Positions 34,703 to 43,152 of a DNA stretch of 64,000 nt are shown here, one piece after another. Below the pieces are notes generated by a model. It ran no database searches. It was not told the DNA's origin and saw only the letters and a program-made list of their open reading frames with translations. Position numbers and translations under genes: made by a program. Position 1 is the first letter of the stretch. Every line of letters begins with the position of its first letter. The stretch comes from Aliirhizobium wenxiniae. GTDB taxonomy: Bacteria; Pseudomonadota; Alphaproteobacteria; Rhizobiales; Rhizobiaceae. The DNA is taken from assembly GCF_014201355.1 (NCBI RefSeq), contig NZ_JACHEG010000001.1, forward strand, positions 620,001 to 684,000, given 5' to 3'.

Positions 34703-35926
34703 TCATCCGTCGATACGACGGATCGCTCGACCTTCGTTAAAGAACCAGGGCCTGAGCTTTACGCCGGCAACATTGCCCGCAAACGCAGCGACAGCCCAAA
34801 GGTAGCCGTGCAGGCTCCCCGAGGCGATCCCGGAAAAATAGGCGCCGATATTGCAGCCATAGGCAATCCGGGCTCCGTAGCCCAGCAGCAGACCACCGAC
34901 GACCGCCGCCAGCACCGAGCGCAATGGAATATCGAGATTGGGCGCAAACTTGCCCGCAAGAGCTGCGGCCAGCATGGCGCCTGCAATGATGCCGAAGTCC
35001 ATGACCGAGGTGACATCAGCAAAAACACTCGATGCCAGAGCCTTGGCATTACCCGGCTGCTGCCAATAGGGCCAGGAAGCCGGATCGATACCGATCAACT
35101 GTGCGCCCTTGGCACCCCACAGAGCGAAGGCCGAGGTAACACCCCAGGGCCGCCCTGCGATCGCAAGCGTCGCGAAATTGAGGATAACCAGCGCGACCGC
35201 ACCGAACACAAGTGGCCACGGCCCGCGCAGATATCGTGCAAAGCCCTGGCGCGGTGATGGCGGCGCCTGTTCCAGCGCGCCGTTCCGCTTCTTCTCCACC
35301 ACCACGGTAATCGCAGCGATTGCGCCGAAAATGATGAGAGACACTGCAATACCGCCGGCGGCACCGAATGTCTGAAATAGCGCTGTCGGCGGCAATGAAG
35401 GCAGCGCCGCCCACCAGGCGGTATGCAGGGTCGCGATCAGCGAGCCCACGATAAAGAAAAACAACGTGACCAGCATGCGCGCATTGCCGCCACCGGCGGT
35501 GAACAACGTGCCGGAAGCGCAACCGCCGCCAAGCTGCATGCCCACGCCGAACATAAAGGCGCCGACAATAACACCGATCCCGGCCGGGGAAATATTGCCG
35601 CGCACTTCATTGCCGAACAGCGTTCCGCTCGCCAGGAACGGAAAGAACAGAATGACGGCAAGGGCAAGCAGGATCATCTGGACGCGCAGGCCGCGCCCCC
35701 TGCCCTCGGCGATGAAGACCCGCCAGGCCGAAGTAAAACCGAAAGCCGCATGGTAAAGAGAAATTCCCAGTGCACCACCGACGAGAAAAAGCGCGCCCTG
35801 AGCTGGCCCATAAACTACGCCGAGCGCCAGCGTGCCCGCGACGAGCACAACGAGGGAAATGAGGCCTGGCGCCCCAAGAGGCGACGCTGCCGGCGCTCCC
35901 GAGCCCATCGAAGAGGAAATCGTCAT
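34703..35926 (-). CDS. YeeE/YedE (TsuA-like) sulfur-compound transporter
   Basis: A 407-residue membrane protein with about ten hydrophobic helices in two related halves (Sulf_transp family). Each half carries a Gly-rich segment with a conserved cysteine: GGGCASGTLF and AYGCNIGAYFSG. In the family member TsuA these cysteines relay thiosulfate through the membrane. So uptake of thiosulfate or a related sulfur group is the likely role. It is monocistronic here; no TsuB/TusA-like partner gene adjoins. Confidence 0.88.
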   Translation of the reverse strand: MTISSSMGSGAPAASPLGAPGLISLVVLVAGTLALGVVYGPAQGALFLVGGALGISLYHAAFGFTSAWRVFIAEGRGRGLRVQMILLALAVILFFPFLASGTLFGNEVRGNISPAGIGVIVGAFMFGVGMQLGGGCASGTLFTAGGGNARMLVTLFFFIVGSLIATLHTAWWAALPSLPPTALFQTFGAAGGIAVSLIIFGAIAAITVVVEKKRNGALEQAPPSPRQGFARYLRGPWPLVFGAVALVILNFATLAIAGRPWGVTSAFALWGAKGAQLIGIDPASWPYWQQPGNAKALASSVFADVTSVMDFGIIAGAMLAAALAGKFAPNLDIPLRSVLAAVVGGLLLGYGARIAYGCNIGAYFSGIASGSLHGYLWAVAAFAGNVAGVKLRPWFFNEGRAIRRIDG

Positions 35927-36066
35927 AAACTAAGCTCCTGATTTTGCGCTGTAGGTAGCGGCATCGCCAGGATGTTACGAGGTAGACATTTTTACCGAAG
36001 CTCTACCATGAAGAATATATTTCCACGCCAGACGAAGTGCGCAGTCGAAATCAGACTTACAAAGCA

Positions 36067-36098
36067 TTCCACCCCGCGAGGGTTGTCGCGGGGTGGAA
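36067..36098. repeat. Perfect 12-bp inverted repeat downstream of the adhesin gene
   Basis: TTCCACCCCGCG (36067-36078), an 8-base loop, then CGCGGGGTGGAA (36087-36098). It starts 54 bases after the adhesin stop on the minus strand. It is long and GC-rich enough to end or stabilise the transcript, but there is no T-run after it on either strand. Confidence 0.7.
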
Positions 36099-36151
36099 CA
36101 AGCCGAATGGCGGGGGGGATACCAGTTCGGCAGGGGTTCTGAGAACTGCGG

Positions 36152-37639
36152 TCAAAACTCGCCGGAGAGACCGACGCGGACGCCGGGTGCTTCGCCGCCG
36201 GGCGAATAACCAACCGAGGCATCGAAGATTACCGGGTAATTGCTGTCGAACATATGGGCGACAGCAAAGCTGGTAGCCATCTCGCCGTGATATCCGGCAA
36301 TATTGGTCGACCAGGATGTCTTGCCCGGTGCGGAGGGCTTCGGTGCAGCCGTCATCGACATCGCAGCCGCAATGCCCTTGCGGGTTTCCCGGCGTAAGCT
36401 GGACACGTCGCCGCGCAGATTGGAGATGTCAGAACCGATCCGGTTAACGTCGATATTGGCCGACGCTATGTTGCCCGCTGCATCGGTCGTCAGAATCTGC
36501 GTCGGCCCACTTTGTGCGGCCCGGCTCGCGACCGAGGTCACGCCCGGCATCGTATAGGTATTTGTCGAGGTTCCGATCATAACCTGACCTGCCCGGGTTG
36601 TGGTCGCCCCACGTCCGATCGCCGTGCTGTTGGCATGAGCTGCGCTGGATCCGTAACCGACGGCCGTTGCATCGGCACCGGTTGCAACTGCATTCGGCAG
36701 ACCACTCGTGTTGTTGGCAGCCAGTGCCCCGTTGGTGCCGGCGCCGCCGATAAAGGAGTTGATCGCCTGGAGCGCCGAATTGACATCGGTATAGGTGTTG
36801 CCGCGCAACGTATAGCTCGGCCCGGTAAAGACATTGGTGCTGCTGTTGTAGGTAGATCCACCGCCAAGGGCGATGGCGACATCTCCAAGCCCGGTGGTGA
36901 CGGTATCGCTCACTGCGCGCAGCTGCCGAACATTGACAGCATCAGTGTCAGCCGTACCACCCGCGACATTGGTGATCTGACGCTCTCCACCCGCTGCACC
37001 GACAGAAACCGCACCGGCGGTGGACGAGACTGCGGTCCCCGAGAAGAGTTCGGTTGCGCCTCCCATGCCTGCACGAGATGCCACAGAACCGGAACCAAGT
37101 GCGACGCCACCGGCGGCGCTCACATTCGCGTCCGCACCAAGTGCCACGCCGTTTGCGGCAGTCACCGTGCCCCGCAATCCGAGTGCGATAGCATTCGCTG
37201 CAGCCGCACTGGTTACTGCACCGTTACCTATCGCGACCGAATTCACCTCTCCCGCAACAGATGCTGCATTTCCAGCTCCACCAAGCCCGCTGAGGCTGCC
37301 ACCCCCCATCGAGATGCCCCGCGCGTGATCGATATCGATCGAGTCGGCAGCCAGGCCGCAGTCCGCGCTGCTGACAGCTTGGCCGTTGGTATCCAGGACG
37401 CTGATACCGATATTCTGGCCACTCAGTGCCCCGGCAATATTGAGATCGATCAGAGATGCCAACGGATTGAGCAACGGGTCCAGTATGCCCGTCGTCACCG
37501 GCTGAAGCACCGGAAGATCGACGCTCAGGCCCGAGCACACATTGACGAGTGGTGCCGACTGGGAATGCGCCGCACTACTGTAGAGGCCTGAGACAAGCGT
37601 GATAGGCAAGGCTAATACGGGAAAGACAAGGCGTTTCAT
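36152..37639 (-). CDS. Trimeric autotransporter adhesin (YadA-like)
   Basis: A 495-residue surface protein. A signal peptide (1-27, ending AHSQS) is followed by an N-terminal domain with two cysteines (about 30-110). Then come YadA-head type repeats (GNSVAIGNGA, NAIALGLRG, GVALGADANV and alike), an ITNVAGGTADTDAVNVRQL neck motif, and a short coiled stalk (NIDVNRIGSDISNLRGDVSSLRRE region). The C-terminal membrane anchor begins KGIAAAMSM and ends in Phe. These features mark a type Vc autotransporter for surface attachment. I start at ATG 37639, with GGAAGGG 5 bases upstream. The promoter region is unusually AT-rich. Confidence 0.87.
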   Translation of the reverse strand: MKRLVFPVLALPITLVSGLYSSAAHSQSAPLVNVCSGLSVDLPVLQPVTTGILDPLLNPLASLIDLNIAGALSGQNIGISVLDTNGQAVSSADCGLAADSIDIDHARGISMGGGSLSGLGGAGNAASVAGEVNSVAIGNGAVTSAAAANAIALGLRGTVTAANGVALGADANVSAAGGVALGSGSVASRAGMGGATELFSGTAVSSTAGAVSVGAAGGERQITNVAGGTADTDAVNVRQLRAVSDTVTTGLGDVAIALGGGSTYNSSTNVFTGPSYTLRGNTYTDVNSALQAINSFIGGAGTNGALAANNTSGLPNAVATGADATAVGYGSSAAHANSTAIGRGATTTRAGQVMIGTSTNTYTMPGVTSVASRAAQSGPTQILTTDAAGNIASANIDVNRIGSDISNLRGDVSSLRRETRKGIAAAMSMTAAPKPSAPGKTSWSTNIAGYHGEMATSFAVAHMFDSNYPVIFDASVGYSPGGEAPGVRVGLSGEF

Positions 37640-37678
37640 GGCGACCCTTCCAGTTTGGATAACCAATCATTTCGCAAC

Positions 37679-37716
37679 ATACTTAATAAGCTATTTCTAA
37701 TTTAGATACTTAATAA
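37679..37716. promoter_or_regulatory. AT-rich adhesin/pncA promoter region with direct repeats
   Basis: The 11-base sequence ATACTTAATAA occurs twice (37679-37689 and 37706-37716), with a period of 27 bases. It lies 40-77 bases upstream of the adhesin start, in a segment far richer in A and T than the rest of the window. Such direct repeats can be sites for a regulator; AT-rich promoters of surface genes are targets of MucR/Ros proteins in this group (general knowledge). The link is inferred. Confidence 0.5.
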
Positions 37717-37810
37717 TCACCTATTCGATCACCATGAATTTCTTGAACAATTTTCTTGATCATCGAATTGTGGCTTGGCATTCTGCTATCGGAAAACGCG
37801 GGAGAGCGTC

Positions 37811-38437
37811 ATGAAAGCACTGCTGTTGATAGACATGCAGAACGGGTTTTGCCCGGGCGGAAACCTGGCCGTGCCAGACGGCGATTCGGTGATCCCCGTT
37901 GCCAATCGCCTGATTAGCGATGGCGGATATGACGTAGTCGTGGCCTCCCAGGATTGGCATCCCGCCAACCATGGCAGCTTCGCCTCACAGCATCCCGGTA
38001 AAAGACCTTTCGAGATGGGTGAACTCTCCGGCCAGCCTCAAGTGATGTGGCCGGATCACTGCGTACAGGGCACCCCAGATGCGGAGTTCCATCCGGATCT
38101 CGAACTAAGCGAGATCGACTACATACAGCAGAAGGGTGAAAACCCGGCCGTTGATAGCTATTCTGCCTTTCGCGACAATGACCACGCCGCCTTGACCGGG
38201 CTCGCCGGTTATCTCAAGGCCCAGCAGATAACCGAATTAGACATCTGCGGCCTTGCGACCGACTACTGCGTCAAGTTCTCGGCTCTCGACGCCCGTGACA
38301 TGCTGCCGAACGTCAACGTCCGGTTCATCTCTGACGCAAGTCGCGGTATCGATCCGCAGGGCATAAAAGAAGCAATCTCCGAAATGCGGGAGCGCGGCGT
38401 CGATATCGTCACCAGTAAAGTTATCCTCGCCGACTAA
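37811..38437 (+). CDS. pncA: Nicotinamidase
   Basis: A 208-residue cysteine hydrolase of the isochorismatase family that converts nicotinamide to nicotinate for NAD salvage. Catalytic Asp8 (LLIDMQNGFCPGG), the metal ligands in SQDWHPANHGSF, and nucleophile Cys in LATDYCVKFSALDA are all present. I start at ATG 37811 with GGAGAG four bases upstream; the frame is open to TTG 37775. It is divergent from the adhesin gene and followed by azlCD after 181 bases. Confidence 0.95.
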   Translation: MKALLLIDMQNGFCPGGNLAVPDGDSVIPVANRLISDGGYDVVVASQDWHPANHGSFASQHPGKRPFEMGELSGQPQVMWPDHCVQGTPDAEFHPDLELSEIDYIQQKGENPAVDSYSAFRDNDHAALTGLAGYLKAQQITELDICGLATDYCVKFSALDARDMLPNVNVRFISDASRGIDPQGIKEAISEMRERGVDIVTSKVILAD

Positions 38438-38504
38438 GGCGTAACTTTTTCGCCTCCAAAGCATGGCGAGTTGCCCTACCCGGACATTATCAACAAAATC
38501 GATG

Positions 38505-38527
38505 AATTGAATAAACGCAATTCAATT
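38505..38527. promoter_or_regulatory. AT-rich palindrome upstream of azlCD
   Basis: Perfect 8-bp inverted repeat AATTGAAT ... ATTCAATT with a 7-base spacer, 92 bases before the azlC start. The position fits an operator. In Bacillus, azlCD is controlled by the Lrp-like AzlB, but no such gene is seen here, so the binding protein is unknown. Confidence 0.45.
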
Positions 38528-38618
38528 GCCTGTAACTGCAGCTGCTTCTACACGCACATGATCTAGGGAGTAGACTGGAGAGTGCGCATTCTGCTCGGTC
38601 AGCGATGCGGGAGCCGTC

Positions 38619-39365
38619 ATGCAGCCGGAACAGAATATGGATAAACGAGAGCAACTGACAAACGGCCTGAAGAAAGGCGCCGTTGTGGCGATTTCATCAG
38701 CCCCTTTCGGCATCCTTTTTGGCGCCATTGCAGTCGACAATGGTTTTAGCATTGCAGAAGCGGCCCTGATGAGCGGGCTCGTCTACGGTGGTGCCAGCCA
38801 GTTGGTCGGCATAGAGTTGTTTGGCCATCACGTTGCCGCATGGATCATCGTATTATCCATTCTGGCAGTAAACTTTCGCCATATCCTCTATTCCGCCGCA
38901 CTCGCTTCGGTCATCGGCCGTTATCCGCACATCCAGCGCTGGCTCGCTTTTTTCCTGCTCGTCGATCCGCAATTCGCCGAGACGGTAAAACGCGAAGATG
39001 CTGGAAAACCCGCGACGTTTCGCTGGTATTTCGCAATGGGCGCGGTTGTGTGGGTATCCTGGATACTTACAACGATAATCGGCGCATTCTTCGGCCGCAT
39101 GATCGGTGATCCGAAAGCACTTGGCATCGATGTTCTCCTGCCGATCTATTTCCTCGGACTGACCATGGGGTTCCGTGGCCGTCACAACTTCTTTCCCGTC
39201 ATGTTGGCCGGCGCCCTCGGTTCGGTCGTCGCCTTCCACGTCGTCGGTTCGCCCTGGCATATCAGCGTCGGCGCAGCACTCGGCATCCTGATTGCCGCAA
39301 TCCCGCCACCACCAAAAGTGCACGAGGAGCCGGACGTCTCGGAAATAGAAAGGGAGGCGATGTGA
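38619..39365 (+). CDS. azlC: AzlC family branched-chain amino acid exporter, large subunit
   Basis: A 248-residue membrane protein of the AzlC family (LIV-E type), with about six hydrophobic helices and the family motif SGLVYGGASQLVGIELFGHH. With AzlD it exports branched-chain amino acids or related compounds. The AUG at 38619 has GGGAG six bases upstream; a second in-frame ATG at 38637 is possible. The azlD gene starts one base after its stop. Balance of leucine, isoleucine and valine links it loosely to the attenuated ilvBN operon elsewhere in the window. Confidence 0.92.
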   Translation: MQPEQNMDKREQLTNGLKKGAVVAISSAPFGILFGAIAVDNGFSIAEAALMSGLVYGGASQLVGIELFGHHVAAWIIVLSILAVNFRHILYSAALASVIGRYPHIQRWLAFFLLVDPQFAETVKREDAGKPATFRWYFAMGAVVWVSWILTTIIGAFFGRMIGDPKALGIDVLLPIYFLGLTMGFRGRHNFFPVMLAGALGSVVAFHVVGSPWHISVGAALGILIAAIPPPPKVHEEPDVSEIEREAM

Positions 39366-39366
39366 C

Positions 39367-39702
39367 ATGGAAAGCGAAATGAACGCATTTTCCATAGATT
39401 CGGGCACGGCCATGCTGATCGTGGTCGCGGCAATCGCCACCTATTTCACGCGTGTCGGCGGTTATGTGCTGATGAGTAGCATGAAGCGCATCCCCCCTCG
39501 GGTGGAATCGGCACTCAACGCCGTGCCTGCCGCGGTACTGACGACGCTGGTAGCGCCGCCATTCGTTTATGGCGGCTGGGACATCAAGATTGCCATGGCC
39601 GTTGCCCTGATCATCGGGCTGCGTTTCCCCGGCCTCACAATCCTGGTCATTGGCTGGGCGGCCGTGATGGCCGCCCGTTACGGGTTCGGTCTCGGTGTCT
39701 GA
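39367..39702 (+). CDS. azlD: AzlD family branched-chain amino acid exporter, small subunit
   Basis: A 111-residue membrane protein with four hydrophobic stretches and the AzlD pattern ATYFTRVGGYVLM ... RIPPRVESALNAVPAAVLTTL. It is the partner of AzlC. GGGAGG precedes the ATG by nine bases and sits in the end of azlC. Its stop codon directly touches the stop of the convergent aminopeptidase gene in a TGATCA sequence. Confidence 0.92.
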   Translation: MESEMNAFSIDSGTAMLIVVAAIATYFTRVGGYVLMSSMKRIPPRVESALNAVPAAVLTTLVAPPFVYGGWDIKIAMAVALIIGLRFPGLTILVIGWAAVMAARYGFGLGV

Positions 39703-41538
39703 TCAGGCACCGATCGGTGCTGTAGCGGCTTCAAGCCATCCCCGCACCGCCGCATCGGTGATCAGCGGCAGCAGCTTTTCACACACAGTGACGTGATACG
39801 CGTTCAGCCATTCCAGCTCCTCCTCCGTCAGCAACGCAGCAACAACCAGGCGACGATCGATCGGGCACCAGGTCAGCGTCTCGAAAGAGCGCATAGGCAT
39901 GTCGCCGCCAACGATCTCTTCTGCTTCACGAACGAAGATCAGGTTCTCGATACGAATGCCGTAATGACCGGGACGGTAATAACCCGGCTCGTTCGACAGG
40001 ATCATGCCGGGCAGCAGTTCCTGCGTGGCAAGCCGCGAAATACGCTGCGGACCTTCATGCACGGAGAGATAGGAGCCGACACCGTGACCGGTGCCATGGG
40101 CGAAATCGCCGCCGGCCTTCCACAATGCAATGCGCGCCAGCGGGTCGAGATCGCAGCCACGCGTCCCCTTGGGGAAACGCGCCGTGCTGATTGCGATCAT
40201 CCCCTTCAGCACAAGCGTGAAGAAACGCTTGCGGTCTTCGGGCACCTCGCCGATAGCCACCGTACGGGTAATGTCAGTCGTGCCGTTGATATATTGAGCG
40301 CCTGAATCGATCAGGAACAGCTCGCCGGCCTCGATCTTGCGGTCACTCTGGCGAGTTACACGGTAATGCATGATCGCCGCATGTTCACCGGCACCGGCAA
40401 TGCTGTCGAAGGAGACGTCGCGCAGCGGGTTCTGCAGGTTCTGGCCAACGCGCGCACGCGCCGCCTCAAGAGCCTCCACCGCCTGGATCTCGGTCAGCGA
40501 TCCCGGCTTGGCCTTATCCAGCCAGTGGAGGAACTCCACCATGGCAACGCCATCCTGCACATGCGCATCGGCCGAGCCTTTCAACTCCACCGCATTCTTG
40601 ATGGCGCGCGGCAGGCGTGCGGGATCGGTGCCCTCGACCACGACGCCCCCCGCATTCTCGGCGGCAGTGATCAGCGCGAGAGCCGTCAGCTCCGGATCGA
40701 CAAGAATACGACCGCCATCGGCGGCGTAAATGCCGATCCGTTCGATCAGCGCACCAGGCTGTTTGATGCTCGTGAGCGCCTGCAGGTGAGCACGAGCCTC
40801 GCCGCCGAGCTTGCGCTCGTCGATGAACAGTTCCGCCTTGCCGTCAGCGGCAATCAGCGCGCGCGAAAGCGGATGCGGCGTATGCGCGACATCGGCACCA
40901 CGAATATTGAAAATCCAGGCGACCGAAGACGGATCGGCAATCAGGGCAGCAGCGATATTCTTCGCCTTCAGACTGACCGCAATCTCGGCGATCTTCTCTG
41001 CGGCGGCTTTCCCTGCATGAACGTCCTGCTGAACGGCAACGGCGCCAAGCGGCTCGGCCGGGCGATCAACCCAGGCGGTATCCAGTGGGTTTTCGGAAAG
41101 AAGCACGAGCATTCCGCCAACCTCTTCCAGCGCCTTTTCAAGCCTCTTCACTTCCAGGCCACCATGCAGCCAGGGATCGACACCAAGGCGAAAGCCCTTT
41201 TCGACGTGAGAGCGGAGCCAGAGATGCGGCGGCTCGTTGACGAGGTCACCGGGCGTAAACACACCGCCATCGACCTGCTCCGCGACCTGCGTCACGTAAC
41301 GGCCGTCGACGAAAACGATCGCTTCCTTCTGCGTCACCAGCGCCATACCGGCAGAGCCGGTAAATCCGGTGAGCCAAGACAAACGTTCGGCACACTCCGG
41401 AACGTACTCGCTTTGATACTCATCAGCGCGCGGCACGAGAAAACCGTCAATATTGAGCTCGGCAAAGCGCGCGCGAAGCGCAGCTACACGCTCGCGACCA
41501 AATTGGGGGGAGGATTTGTTGTCGAAAGACTGAAACAT
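39703..41538 (-). CDS. pepP: Aminopeptidase P family Xaa-Pro peptidase (M24B)
   Basis: A 611-residue two-metal peptidase that removes N-terminal residues before proline. Two creatinase-like N-terminal domains (about 15-300) precede the pita-bread domain. Metal ligands are seen in DSGAQYINGTTDITRT (two Asp), GTGHGVGSYLSVHEGP (His) and the Glu residues of SNEPGYY and RIENLI. The length matches the eukaryote-like long form found in alphaproteobacteria. I start at ATG 41538 (MFQSFDN); ATG 41547 is also possible. The longer open frame to 41718 crosses the 71-bp repeat and is not credible. Confidence 0.93.
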   Translation of the reverse strand: MFQSFDNKSSPQFGRERVAALRARFAELNIDGFLVPRADEYQSEYVPECAERLSWLTGFTGSAGMALVTQKEAIVFVDGRYVTQVAEQVDGGVFTPGDLVNEPPHLWLRSHVEKGFRLGVDPWLHGGLEVKRLEKALEEVGGMLVLLSENPLDTAWVDRPAEPLGAVAVQQDVHAGKAAAEKIAEIAVSLKAKNIAAALIADPSSVAWIFNIRGADVAHTPHPLSRALIAADGKAELFIDERKLGGEARAHLQALTSIKQPGALIERIGIYAADGGRILVDPELTALALITAAENAGGVVVEGTDPARLPRAIKNAVELKGSADAHVQDGVAMVEFLHWLDKAKPGSLTEIQAVEALEAARARVGQNLQNPLRDVSFDSIAGAGEHAAIMHYRVTRQSDRKIEAGELFLIDSGAQYINGTTDITRTVAIGEVPEDRKRFFTLVLKGMIAISTARFPKGTRGCDLDPLARIALWKAGGDFAHGTGHGVGSYLSVHEGPQRISRLATQELLPGMILSNEPGYYRPGHYGIRIENLIFVREAEEIVGGDMPMRSFETLTWCPIDRRLVVAALLTEEELEWLNAYHVTVCEKLLPLITDAAVRGWLEAATAPIGA

Positions 41539-41579
41539 CGCTGCCATTCCACTGCTGTGATTCCGCTGAACATCCACGT

Positions 41580-41650
41580 TAAAGCATGTCGAACGAAAGT
41601 GTGCAGCGGTTTTGCGAGAAACACATGCGGCAAAACAAGAGCTTAAAGCG
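41580..41650. repeat. 71-bp intergenic repeat, copy B
   Basis: The better-formed copy of the element at 4329-4399, about 51 of 71 positions identical. GCATGT (41584-41589) and ACATGC (41623-41628) form an inverted repeat. The ends are TAAAGC and TTAAAGCG. It lies 42 bases upstream of the pepP start, in its presumed promoter or 5' leader. Confidence 0.78.
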
Positions 41651-41720
41651 TGAAGCCGATGGCGGCACGCGGCACGCCTTAAACAAAATGCCGAATATTG
41701 AAGCACTCGAACACGCAACC

Positions 41721-41735
41721 ATGCATTGAATGCAT
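41721..41735. promoter_or_regulatory. Palindrome between pepP and the DUF1127 gene
   Basis: ATGCATT-G-AATGCAT, a perfect 7-bp inverted repeat around one base, 94 bases before the DUF1127 start. Its symmetry suggests a dimeric repressor site; no binding protein can be named. Confidence 0.4.
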
Positions 41736-41828
41736 ATCACCAATGATCGAAGCCTACTCACTGTGCAACTCGATGAAGCATATATTCGAGCCATACCAAG
41801 TGAGACAACAAAGCGAAGGACGAAATCA

Positions 41829-42002
41829 ATGGCAAACTCCATGTTCCGTAATGCGATGAACCGTATGGCCCAGGCTCGCGAAAAGCAGGTTTCCCGCTAC
41901 GTTAACGGCGCACTCATGAGCCTTGATGACGAAACCCTGAAGAACCTCGGCACGAGCCGCGAAGAGCTTCGTCGCAAGGGCGCGACCCCCTGCTTCTTCT
42001 GA
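41829..42002 (+). CDS. DUF1127 small basic protein
   Basis: A 57-residue protein. The DUF1127 pattern is at about 30-52 (LMSLDDETLKNLGTSREEL with RRKG after). DUF1127 proteins are small, Arg-rich, and in alphaproteobacteria some bind RNA and affect phosphate or stress responses. It ends GATPCFF, with one cysteine. I start at MANSMFRN (41829) with GGAC a few bases upstream; the longer frame from 41730 includes promoter sequence. A strong terminator follows about 100 bases later. Confidence 0.85.
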   Translation: MANSMFRNAMNRMAQAREKQVSRYVNGALMSLDDETLKNLGTSREELRRKGATPCFF

Positions 42003-42102
42003 TCTGAGGATCGCGAGGAGCTAAACGGCTCCAACGAGAATAAAGCCCGCTTGAGCAGCAATTCCTCCCTTGCGCTCGTGGGCATCCAGGCCGAAAAGCC
42101 TG

Positions 42103-42134
42103 AAAAGGCGGCGCGTGAGCGTCGCCTTTTATTT
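42103..42134. terminator. Terminator after the DUF1127 gene, probably bidirectional
   Basis: AAAAGGCGGCGC-GTGA-GCGTCGCCTTTT, a 12-bp stem with one G-T pair, followed by ATTTT on the plus strand. It also fits the minus strand, where prmA ends 57 bases away. Confidence 0.85.
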
Positions 42135-42186
42135 TGCAGCATAGTGGATTGACGCCATGCGCTCAGCGCAAGGCAGACGCGCAATA

Positions 42187-43065
42187 TCACCGATTGGTGA
42201 AATGCATCGTCACCCAGCCGTTTTTCCAGATCGTGGAGAGATGGCGCATGCCTGCACCATTATAGGCGGCGATCACCTTCCAGCGTTGTGCGGCCAGAAT
42301 TCCCGAAAGGATTACCGATCCGCCCGGCGCCAGATGATGGCCAAGCTCCGGCGCCATTTTCATCAGTGGACGGGCAAGAATATTGGCAATGATCAGATCG
42401 AACGGCCCATCCTCACGAAAAGCCGGAGAGTGAAAGCCCGGTGCAGTCTCGACCCGAACACCCGACGCAATCCCGTTGCGCTTAACGTTTTCCCGTGCCA
42501 CACGAACCGCGACCGGATCGATATCGGTTGCAAGAACCGGGATCTTCCTGACCTTGCGCACAGCGATCGCCAGCACACCGCTGCCGGTTCCCAGATCGAG
42601 CGCGTTCCTGACCTGCCTTGCGCGCAGAACCTTGTCGATCACTTCCAGGCAGCCAGCGGTCGTACCATGATGACCTGTGCCGAAAGCCTGCCCCGCATCG
42701 ATCTCGATCGCCACATCGTTTTCACGAACCTTGTCGCGATCATGCGAGCCATGCACGATGAAACGGCCGGCACGAACAGGCTTCAGCCCCTCGAGCGATT
42801 TGGCGATCCAGTCGACATCGGGAATGATTTCGCGGGCAATGGACAAATCGGGAAATGGCTCGGCAAGCGCATCCGCAATCCGTTCGCGAACTGCGTCTTC
42901 CTCGTCGGCCATCATATAGACCGAGGCTTCCCATATATCGCGCTTCTCATCCACCTCGGTGGTGGCGATCGCGAAGTCTTCTTCACCGAAGACATCCGAA
43001 AGGAGGTCGAGAACTTCGCCTGCCGTTACTTCATTGACTGTCACGTAGAGGCGGATCTCGCTCAC
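42187..43065 (-). CDS. prmA: Ribosomal protein L11 methyltransferase
   Basis: A 292-residue SAM-dependent enzyme that trimethylates L11. The N-terminal substrate domain (1-110) is followed by the methyltransferase fold: AFGTGHHGTT at about 126-135, motif I ALDLGTGSGVLAIA (about 155-168), ATDIDPVAVRVA, and the catalytic-loop NILARPL. It is convergent to the DUF1127 gene. The SCO gene upstream on the same strand is 87 bases away. Confidence 0.95.
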   Translation of the reverse strand: MSEIRLYVTVNEVTAGEVLDLLSDVFGEEDFAIATTEVDEKRDIWEASVYMMADEEDAVRERIADALAEPFPDLSIAREIIPDVDWIAKSLEGLKPVRAGRFIVHGSHDRDKVRENDVAIEIDAGQAFGTGHHGTTAGCLEVIDKVLRARQVRNALDLGTGSGVLAIAVRKVRKIPVLATDIDPVAVRVARENVKRNGIASGVRVETAPGFHSPAFREDGPFDLIIANILARPLMKMAPELGHHLAPGGSVILSGILAAQRWKVIAAYNGAGMRHLSTIWKNGWVTMHFTNR

Positions 43066-43152
43066 GGTCTTCTCTCTCAGCTGATTGTTGCGCAGACCAT
43101 TGCCACAGAAGTCCTGCGCCGTTCAACCGGCAACGCGCTGAAACGCAGCCAA

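Noticed and set aside
40366..41646. 426-codon open frame antisense to pepP
   Set aside because: Shadow of the aminopeptidase frame; it also runs through the 71-bp repeat.
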